The notes below the pieces were generated by a model. That model was given only the letters and a program-made list of their open reading frames with translations, had not been told where the DNA came from and made no database searches. A DNA stretch of 64,000 nt from Streptomyces niveus. GTDB taxonomy: Bacteria > Actinomycetota > Actinomycetes > Streptomycetales > Streptomycetaceae. The stretch spans positions 496,001-560,000 of the forward strand of contig NZ_CP018047.1 in assembly GCF_002009175.1 (NCBI RefSeq), given 5' to 3'. Positions 16,117-22,707 of the stretch are shown one piece after another; positions within the stretch are counted from its first letter, which is position 1; each line of letters starts with the position of its first letter. The position numbers and the translations under genes are program-made.

Positions 16117-16148
16117 TTGACGGGCAGAAACTTCCACCACGAAACTAA
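16117..16148 (+). promoter_or_regulatory. Probable promoter of the GH36-GH13 genes
   Basis: TTGACG at 16117-16122 is a good -35 box, with an AT-richer stretch 18-19 bases downstream (GAAACT/AAACTA) in the position of a -10. The second, weaker ROK half-site overlaps the spacer and -10, as expected for repression. The start codon of the alpha-galactosidase is at 16212. Confidence 0.5.
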
Positions 16149-16211
16149 GGGGCCGTAGCGTGACGAACGCAGGGGCCGACCGGCGGCCGATGGACGACCC
16201 GAGGAGCCCGT

Positions 16212-18389
16212 ATGCCCACCGGTCACTCCCGTGACTACCTACACCTGCGTGCCGCCGGTACCAGCCTGGTCCTCGACTGCGCCGGCGACCGGCTGCCCCG
16301 GGTGGTCCACTGGGGTGCCGACCTCGGGGACCAGGACGGAACCGGGCTCGCCGGACTCGCGGATCTCGCGACCGCGAGCGCAGCGCGGCAGATGACCAAC
16401 ACCCTCGACCTGCCCGTCCCGCTCTCCCTGCTGCCGGAGCAATCGGCGGGCTGGCTCGGTACGCCGGGCCTCACCGGCCACCGCGACGGCGCCGACTTCT
16501 CGGCGGCCTTCGCCGTCCGCTCGATCCGCGCCCTCCGCACGCCCGACCTCCCCCAGGCGCATCAGCTCACGGTCGACGCCGTGGACGAACACGCCCGTCT
16601 CGGCCTGGTACTGGAGATCGAGCTGACCGCCTCCGGGCTGGTGCGGCAGCGCGCCACCCTCACCAACCGCGCCACCGGCGAGCGGCCGTACACCCTCGAC
16701 GGTCTGCTCCTGGCCCTCCCCGTTCCCGCCCACGCCACCGAACTCCTCGATCTCACCGGCCGGCATCTGCGCGAACGCAGCCCGCAGCGGCACGAGTTCA
16801 CGCTCGGTACGCATCTCAGGGAGAACCGCCGGGGCCGCACGGGCACCGACGCGACGCTGCTGGATCTCGCGGGCGAGCGCGGTTTCGGTTTCCGTACGGG
16901 TGAGGTCTGGGGCGTGCACGTGGCCTGGAGCGGCAACCACCGCACCCTCGCCGAACGCACCCCCGCCGGGGTGTCGCTGCTCGGCGGCGGTGAGACCCTG
17001 CTCCCGGGCGAAGTCCTGCTGGCCGAGGGCGAGTCGTACACAAGCCCGTGGCTCGTCGGATCGTACGGACGTGGACTCGACGAGCTGGCCGGGCGCTTCC
17101 ATCAGCATCTGCGTGCCAGGACCCACCACCCACGACGGCCCCGGCCGGTCACCCTCAACACCTGGGAGGCCGTCTACTTCCAGCAGGACATCGACACGCT
17201 CAAGTCGCTGGCGGACGCCGCCGCCGAGGTGGGCGCGGAGCGGTTCGTCCTGGACGACGGGTGGTTCAGGGGCCGCAGGCACGACCGCGCGGGACTCGGC
17301 GACTGGTATGTGGACGAGACCGTCTGGCCCGGCGGACTGGGGCCGCTGGTCGACCATGTCCGTTCCCTGGAGCTGGAGTTCGGGCTCTGGGTCGAGCCCG
17401 AGATGGTCAATCCCGATTCGGACCTCGCCCGCGCGCACCCGGAGTGGATCCTCGCGACGGGCGGGCGGCTGCCGCCCGAGTCCCGGCAGCAGCAGGTGCT
17501 CGACCTCGGCCACGCCGGAGCCTACGAGTATCTGCTGGAACGGCTCGACGCACTGGTCGGCGAGTACGACATCGACTACCTCAAGTGGGATCACAACCGG
17601 GATCTCGTCGAGGCCGGACACAGCCCGACGGGCGCGCCCGGTGTCCACACACAGACGGCGGCGGCGTACCGGCTGCTGGACGAACTGCGCGCCCGGCACC
17701 CCGGACTGGAGATCGAATCCTGCTCGTCCGGCGGAGGCAGGGTCGACCTCGGCATCCTGGAGCGCACCGACCGCGTCTGGACCAGCGACTGCATCGACGC
17801 GCTGGAACGGCAGCGAATACAGTGCTGGACGGGGCTGTTGCTGCCGCCCGAGCTGCTCGGCGCCCATGTCGGCTCGCCCGTGTCGCACACCACCGGGCGC
17901 GCCCACACCCTCGACTTCCGGGCCGGGACCGCCCTCTTCGGGCACTTCGGCATCGAGTGGGATCTCACCGCGGCCGGCCCCGGCGAGCGCGCCCGGCTCG
18001 CCGAGTGGGTCGCCGCGTACAAGGAGCTCCGACCGCTGCTGCACACCGGCACGGTCGTCCACGGCGATCATCCCGATCCGGCGCTGCGGGTGCACGGCGT
18101 GGTGGCGGCCGACCGCTCGCACGCGCTGTACGCGCTCGTCCAGACGGCGACGAGCGTGATGTCCCCGGCGGGGATCGTACGGCTGCCCGGACTCGATCCG
18201 GACGCCCGCTACCAGGTACGGCCGCGCCGACCCGGCGACCTGCCCGAGGGACCCCGCCGGTCCGACCCGCTGTGGTGGGAGCGACCGGAGGGCGTGACGC
18301 TGACGGGCCGGATGCTGGAGGTCTCCGGGGTGCGGGCGCCCACGCTCTTCCCGGAACGTCTCGTGCTGGTGGAGGCGCGCAGACTCTGA
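16212..18389 (+). CDS. Alpha-galactosidase (GH36)
   Basis: A 725-aa enzyme that releases galactose from alpha-1,6-galactosides such as melibiose and raffinose. The N-terminal beta-sandwich covers about residues 1-300 and the TIM barrel residues 310-640, followed by a C-terminal sandwich. Catalytic residues are visible: nucleophile Asp460 in DYLKWDHNRD and acid/base Asp526 in WTSDCIDALER. SCSSGGGRVDLGILER is the substrate-specificity loop of GH36. No signal peptide is present, so it is cytoplasmic. ATG at 16212 follows GAGGAG. It is 57 bases before the GH13 gene, with the divergent ROK repressor behind it, so it is probably induced by alpha-galactosides. Confidence 0.95.
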   Translation: MPTGHSRDYLHLRAAGTSLVLDCAGDRLPRVVHWGADLGDQDGTGLAGLADLATASAARQMTNTLDLPVPLSLLPEQSAGWLGTPGLTGHRDGADFSAAFAVRSIRALRTPDLPQAHQLTVDAVDEHARLGLVLEIELTASGLVRQRATLTNRATGERPYTLDGLLLALPVPAHATELLDLTGRHLRERSPQRHEFTLGTHLRENRRGRTGTDATLLDLAGERGFGFRTGEVWGVHVAWSGNHRTLAERTPAGVSLLGGGETLLPGEVLLAEGESYTSPWLVGSYGRGLDELAGRFHQHLRARTHHPRRPRPVTLNTWEAVYFQQDIDTLKSLADAAAEVGAERFVLDDGWFRGRRHDRAGLGDWYVDETVWPGGLGPLVDHVRSLELEFGLWVEPEMVNPDSDLARAHPEWILATGGRLPPESRQQQVLDLGHAGAYEYLLERLDALVGEYDIDYLKWDHNRDLVEAGHSPTGAPGVHTQTAAAYRLLDELRARHPGLEIESCSSGGGRVDLGILERTDRVWTSDCIDALERQRIQCWTGLLLPPELLGAHVGSPVSHTTGRAHTLDFRAGTALFGHFGIEWDLTAAGPGERARLAEWVAAYKELRPLLHTGTVVHGDHPDPALRVHGVVAADRSHALYALVQTATSVMSPAGIVRLPGLDPDARYQVRPRRPGDLPEGPRRSDPLWWERPEGVTLTGRMLEVSGVRAPTLFPERLVLVEARRL

Positions 18390-18446
18390 CCACCGCCACC
18401 ACCACCGCCACGGCCACCGGTCCGCGATCACACGAGGTTCAGGCAC

Positions 18447-20147
18447 ATGAACATCAACTCCCCTTCCCCGGAAGCCTGGTGGAAGTCCGCAGTCGTCTAC
18501 CAGATCTATCCGCGCAGCTTCGCCGACTCCGACGGCGACGGCGTCGGGGACCTGCGCGGCATCATCGGCCGGCTGGACCATCTCGCCGCTCTCGGCGTCG
18601 ACGTCCTGTGGCTGTCGCCGGTGTACCCCTCACCGCAGGACGACAACGGCTACGACATAAGCGACTACCAGGACATCGATCCGGCCTTCGGCACGCTCGC
18701 GGACTTCGACGACCTGCTCGCCGCCGTCCACGCGCGCTCCATGAAGCTGGTCATGGACCTCGTCGTCAACCACACCTCCGACGAACACCCGTGGTTCACC
18801 GAGTCACGTCGTGGACCGGACTCCCCCAGGCGCGACTGGTACTGGTGGCGGCCCGCCCGGGACGGCGCCGAGCCCGGCACCCCGGGCGCCGAGCCGAACA
18901 ACTGGCGCTCCTTCTTCTCCGGCCCCGCCTGGGAGTACGACGAGCCCGGCGACGCGTACTATCTGCACCTCTTCTCCCGGAAGCAGCCCGACCTCAACTG
19001 GGAGAACCCCGAGGTCCGCGCGGCCGTCCACCGGATGATGAACTGGTGGCTCGACCGGGGCGTCGACGGCTTCCGGATGGATGTCATCAACCTGATCTCG
19101 AAGGACCCGGCACTGGCCGACCGTACCCACCACGGCGCGGGGCCCCGGATCCACGAGTTCCTTCAGGAGATGCACCGCGAGGTCTTCGCCGGGCGCCCCG
19201 AACGGCTCCTCACCGTCGGTGAGATGCCGGGCGTCACCGTCGAGGAGGCCAGGCTCTTCACCGATCCGGCGCGCGCCGAGGTGGACATGGTCTTCCAGTT
19301 CGAGCATGTCGGACTCGACCACGGCGATGGCAAGTTCGACGTACGGCCGCTGAACCTGCTCGATCTGAAGGCGTCCCTGGGCCGCTGGCAGGACGCCCTC
19401 GGCGAGAAGGGCTGGAACAGTCTCTACTGGAACAACCACGACCAGCCGCGTGTCGTCTCACGCTTCGGCGACGACAGGCCCGCCCACCGGGTCAGGTCCG
19501 CGACCATGCTCGCCACCGTCCTGCATCTGCACCGCGGCACGCCGTACGTCTACCAGGGCGAGGAACTGGGCATGACCAACGCCCCGTTCGCCTCCATAGA
19601 GGAATTCCGCGACATCGAATCCCTCAATCACTACGCGGAGGCGGTCGGCGGTGGCGCCGACCCGGCGCGTGTCCTTGCGGGGCTGCGGGCGATGGGACGT
19701 GACAACGCCCGTACGCCCATGCAGTGGGACGCCACCCCGCACGCCGGGTTCACCACCGGCACCCCGTGGATCCCGGTCCATCCGAACCACATCGAGGTCA
19801 ACGCGGCTGCGGCGTACGCGGATCCGTCGTCCGTCTTCCACCACTACCGCCGGCTGATTGCGCTCCGGCACTCCGAACCGACCGTGGCACACGGCGACTT
19901 CACCATGCTGCTGCCCAAGGACCCGCGTGTGTACGCCTTCACGCGACGGCTGGCGGGGGCGGACGGTACGGCGACCGAGCTGCTGGTCCTCGGCAACTTC
20001 ACCGGGGATACGGCCGAGGTCGAGTTGCCTGACGACGGCTGGCGGGACGCCGAACTGCTGATCGGCAACCTCCCGGACCCCGGTCCGCTCACCACGACTG
20101 TCACACTCACCCCCTGGGAGGCACGGGTCCACCGCCGCCGTCGGTGA
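18447..20147 (+). CDS. Alpha-glucosidase (GH13, oligo-1,6-glucosidase type)
   Basis: A 566-aa cytoplasmic GH13 enzyme that hydrolyses terminal alpha-glucosides. The conserved regions are DLVVNHTSDEHPWF, GFRMDVINL with nucleophile Asp212, VGEMPGV with Glu259 and NNHDQPR with Asp332. The (beta/alpha)8 barrel starts at WWKSAVVYQIYPRSF, the signature of the alpha-glucosidase/oligo-1,6-glucosidase/trehalose-6-phosphate hydrolase subfamilies. Val after the nucleophile Asp, in MDVIN, is usual for alpha-1,6-active members, but exact linkage is not certain. It follows the GH36 gene and is likely co-transcribed. The last 41 bases overlap the convergent GntR gene. Confidence 0.93.
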   Translation: MNINSPSPEAWWKSAVVYQIYPRSFADSDGDGVGDLRGIIGRLDHLAALGVDVLWLSPVYPSPQDDNGYDISDYQDIDPAFGTLADFDDLLAAVHARSMKLVMDLVVNHTSDEHPWFTESRRGPDSPRRDWYWWRPARDGAEPGTPGAEPNNWRSFFSGPAWEYDEPGDAYYLHLFSRKQPDLNWENPEVRAAVHRMMNWWLDRGVDGFRMDVINLISKDPALADRTHHGAGPRIHEFLQEMHREVFAGRPERLLTVGEMPGVTVEEARLFTDPARAEVDMVFQFEHVGLDHGDGKFDVRPLNLLDLKASLGRWQDALGEKGWNSLYWNNHDQPRVVSRFGDDRPAHRVRSATMLATVLHLHRGTPYVYQGEELGMTNAPFASIEEFRDIESLNHYAEAVGGGADPARVLAGLRAMGRDNARTPMQWDATPHAGFTTGTPWIPVHPNHIEVNAAAAYADPSSVFHHYRRLIALRHSEPTVAHGDFTMLLPKDPRVYAFTRRLAGADGTATELLVLGNFTGDTAEVELPDDGWRDAELLIGNLPDPGPLTTTVTLTPWEARVHRRRR

Positions 20148-20802
20148 TGTCCCCCGGGCTGACAGGCGCCTCCTCGGGGAAGGCCCGGCGTACGAACGAG
20201 GCGATGTGCTGGTGGAGGGCGTCCCCGGCGGCCGTCGCGTCCCCGGCGAGCGCGAGCCGCAGGATCTCGCGGTGCTCGGCAGCCTCGCGCTCCCACGTCG
20301 GGACGGCCGCCCACGCCACGGTGGACACGAGGGCGGCCTGGTCGCGGATCTCGTCCAGCATCCTCGCGAGGAGCGGGTTGCCGCAGGGCACATACAGTGC
20401 CCGGTGGAAGTCGCGGTTGGCGAGCGACCTGTCCGCCCGGTCGGCCGCCGACTCGGCCCGGTCCAGGGCCTCCTGGGCCGCGTCGAGCCCGGCCCGCCGG
20501 CTCACCGAGCGGCGCAGCGCCTCCGGTTCGAGCAGCAGGCGTACGTCGTACACCTCCCGCGCCATGGCCGCGTCGACGTGCCGTACGACGGCGCCCTTGT
20601 ACTGGCTCATGACGACGAGTCCGGTACCGGCGAGGGTCTTGAGCGCTTCACGTACAGGGGTCTTGGACACGCCGAACTGGGCGGCGAGTTCGGCTTCGAC
20701 CAGTGCCTGTCCCGGTGGGAGCCTCGCCGTGAGGATGGCGTGCTTGATCGCCTCCAGCACGTACTGGGTGCGGGACGGTATCGGGGTGGGCGTAAAGGTC
20801 AT
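20107..20802 (-). CDS. GntR-family (FadR/FCD) transcriptional regulator
   Basis: A 231-aa regulator. The winged helix spans about residues 10-75 (LPPGQALVEAELAAQFGVSKTPVREALKTL). The C-terminal FCD helical domain has conserved metal/ligand residues in YDVRLLLEPEA, RDFHRALY and HREILRLALAGD. FCD members sense organic acids, often in sugar-acid catabolism. ATG at 20802 sits 3 bases from a 12-bp palindrome that overlaps a probable -10 box, so it is probably autoregulated and its message may be leaderless. Convergent with the GH13 gene; its target operon is not obvious. Confidence 0.9.
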   Translation of the reverse strand: MTFTPTPIPSRTQYVLEAIKHAILTARLPPGQALVEAELAAQFGVSKTPVREALKTLAGTGLVVMSQYKGAVVRHVDAAMAREVYDVRLLLEPEALRRSVSRRAGLDAAQEALDRAESAADRADRSLANRDFHRALYVPCGNPLLARMLDEIRDQAALVSTVAWAAVPTWEREAAEHREILRLALAGDATAAGDALHQHIASFVRRAFPEEAPVSPGDITDGGGGPVPPRG

Positions 20803-20804
20803 GT

Positions 20805-20837
20805 GTCATATATGACGTATGAAGTACGACGCGTCAA
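20805..20837 (-). promoter_or_regulatory. GntR promoter with overlapping palindromic operator
   Basis: On the minus strand TTGACG (20832-20837) is a good -35, and CATATAT/TATATG (about 20808-20814) is a good -10 in the right place. GTCATATATGAC (20805-20816) is a perfect palindrome covering the -10. The predicted start point is at or next to the ATG at 20802, with no ribosome-binding site, so a leaderless message is likely. Confidence 0.65.
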
Positions 20838-20869
20838 CGCCGTTGACCGAAGCCATGCGTAAAAATGGA

Positions 20870-20904
20870 GTTGGCCCCGGGGGATGTGATCCCCCGGGGC
20901 CAAC
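20870..20904. terminator. Strong hairpin terminator
   Basis: A perfect 16-bp stem (20870-20885 with 20889-20904) and a 3-base GTG loop, beginning GTTGGCCCCGGGGGAT. It lies 55 bases after the stop of the ThuA-like gene (minus strand) and before the GntR promoter. It has an A-rich tract on its left (AAAAA at 20861-20865), which reads as a U-run for minus-strand transcripts. Confidence 0.85.
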
Positions 20905-20959
20905 TCGGCTGTACCGCAGGTCGCTTACGGCCCGTCAGTCCGCGCCGTGGATGTGAACG

Positions 20960-22690
20960 CTACGTCCCGACCGTGAAGGTGTCGATGTCGAACAGGGAGC
21001 CGGCCCCACCGGTGAAGGTGAGGAACACCGGCCCGGTGGGTGTGCCCGACAGTGTGGTGGAGACGGTACGGAAAGTCTCCCAGCCACCGGTGTTCGGCAC
21101 CGCTACCGTACCGAGGACCGGTCCGGTAGCCGAGCCCGAGCGGATCGTCACGGTGCCGCCGGCGCCGGCCGACGAGACCTTCGCGCTGAAGGTCTTCGCA
21201 CCGGTGAGCGACGCCTGGGAGTAGCCGGCCCAGTCGCCGTTCTCGATGTAGCCGAGGGTCCGGCCGCCGCTCGCCGGGGCGTGGTCGGCGGGCTGGACGC
21301 CCTGCCCGGATGTGTAGGACTCCCCTTCGTAGGTGGCCGACGGGGGCGGTGTGGTGCCGCCCAGTTCCTTGATCCGGATGTTGCGGAAGGACACGTCGTC
21401 ACCGGTGCCGTGGTTCTGGATCCCGATGTGCCCCTGCTTCAGGGACCGCACCGGGTCGGTGTTGGTGAAGTCGTTGATCCGTACGCCGTTGAGGAAGACC
21501 TGGAGCCGCTCCCCCTCCACCCGGATCTCGTAGGTGTTCCAACTCCCCGGTGGATTCAGGGCGTTGTCGCGCGCCGCGATGTCCGCCGCCTTGAAGCCGT
21601 AGACGGACCCGGTGGTCCGGTCGGCCGCGTCGGTGGCGTCGATCTGGATCTCGTAGCCCTGGTTCACCGAGGTATTGACGTCGTCGGAGGCCGGAAAGCC
21701 CACGAACACACCGGAGTTGTCGTCCCCGGCCATGCGCCAGTCCAGCTTGAGGGAGTACGAGGCGTACTCCTTCGCGCGGTACCAGTACAGGCCCATGCCG
21801 CCCTGCGCGTTCAGCGTGGCATCGGTGTTGGTGAAGCTGCCGGGTCCGGCCTGGGACCAGCCGGTGGTCGAACCGTTGTAGAGCGTGGTGTAGCCGGTCT
21901 CCGCGCGGCAGTCGGCCTTGGCGAAGCCCGCCGCGTACCGGATGCCGCCGAGGAGCAGCGAGCGGAACGCCGGTTCGGCGTACGACTCCTGGGTGTGGCC
22001 GAGTCCGGTGTAGAAGGACCGGCCGTTGCCCTGCGGGTGGCACCAGGTGATCGGGTGGTCGCCGCTCATCTCCCCGCCGCTGTAGCTGGACTCGTCCAGA
22101 CTCTGGAGGACGCGTACCTGCGGGCGGGGATTGGTGCGGTAGTTGTACCACTCGTCCGTACGGGACCAGGTCTGGCCCAGGTGGGAGGTGGCCGCGTGCG
22201 ACCGGTCCTCGGTCTTCACCGTGGCCCGCTGGGTCGCCGGGTGGCTCTTGAACCAGGCGCCGACGAGCTGCTCGTACTGCGGCCACTCGTACTCGGTGTC
22301 GGCCGCCGCGTGGACGCCGAAGTAGCCGCCGCCACCGTCCACGTACCCCTGGAGCGCGGTCTGCTGACTGGTGTTCAGCACATCGCCCGTGGTGGAGAGG
22401 AAGACGACGGCCTTGAAGCCGGCCAGGTTCGACGCGGTGAAGGCGTTGCCGTCCTCGGTGGCGGTGACGGTGAAGTTGTTGGCCGCCCCGAGGTCGCGGA
22501 TGGTCTGGATGCCGACGGGGATGGAGTCGTGCCGGAAGCCCGCCGTCTTGGAGAAGACGAGGACCTTGTACGCGGGGTCGGCGGCCTGGGCCGCCGTGGC
22601 CGGTGCCAGGAGTGACGCGGCGAGGCCGAGGGTGAGGGCGAAGGCCGCGGCGGCGGTCTTCGGCAGCGTGCGGAGCTGACGGAGCATCAT
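20960..22690 (-). CDS. Secreted ThuA-like / DUF1080 / CBM6 protein
   Basis: About 576 aa, exported by an N-terminal signal peptide (hydrophobic core then ATAAQA-AD near residue 37). The ThuA-like domain (about 40-260) resembles glutamine-amidotransferase-fold trehalose-utilisation proteins: VLVFSKTAGFRHDSI and GVHAAADTEYEWPQYEQLVG. The second domain (about 265-445) is a DUF1080/laminin-G-like 3-keto-disaccharide hydrolase type: SWNTYEIRVEGERLQVFLNG. A CBM6-like carbohydrate-binding domain (about 455-576) ends the protein. ATG ATG at 22690/22687 follows AAGGAG; the second may be used. It lies 17 bases after the sugar dehydrogenase gene and is surely co-transcribed. It probably binds or processes an oxidised glycan outside the cell (inference). 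Confidence 0.9.
   Translation of the reverse strand: MMLRQLRTLPKTAAAAFALTLGLAASLLAPATAAQAADPAYKVLVFSKTAGFRHDSIPVGIQTIRDLGAANNFTVTATEDGNAFTASNLAGFKAVVFLSTTGDVLNTSQQTALQGYVDGGGGYFGVHAAADTEYEWPQYEQLVGAWFKSHPATQRATVKTEDRSHAATSHLGQTWSRTDEWYNYRTNPRPQVRVLQSLDESSYSGGEMSGDHPITWCHPQGNGRSFYTGLGHTQESYAEPAFRSLLLGGIRYAAGFAKADCRAETGYTTLYNGSTTGWSQAGPGSFTNTDATLNAQGGMGLYWYRAKEYASYSLKLDWRMAGDDNSGVFVGFPASDDVNTSVNQGYEIQIDATDAADRTTGSVYGFKAADIAARDNALNPPGSWNTYEIRVEGERLQVFLNGVRINDFTNTDPVRSLKQGHIGIQNHGTGDDVSFRNIRIKELGGTTPPPSATYEGESYTSGQGVQPADHAPASGGRTLGYIENGDWAGYSQASLTGAKTFSAKVSSAGAGGTVTIRSGSATGPVLGTVAVPNTGGWETFRTVSTTLSGTPTGPVFLTFTGGAGSLFDIDTFTVGT
20979..21310 (-). repeat. CBM6-coding repeat, copy A
   Basis: The DNA coding the C-terminal CBM6 domain of the ThuA-like gene is closely similar to 22726-23060 in the adjacent dehydrogenase gene, with long identical runs around VSSAGAGGTVTIRSGSATG and GGAGSLFDIDT. 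It is a direct repeat about 1.75 kb apart, so deletion by recombination between the copies would be possible. Confidence 0.85.
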
Positions 22691-22707
22691 CGTCTCCTTG
22701 ACTCGCG

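Noticed and set aside
14087..16120. 677-aa plus-strand frame over the MerR and ROK genes
   Set aside because: Shadow of two minus-strand regulators with complete HTH motifs; composition is not protein-like.
16239..18581. 780-aa minus-strand frame over the alpha-galactosidase
   Set aside because: Antisense of GH36 with both catalytic Asp residues intact on the plus strand.
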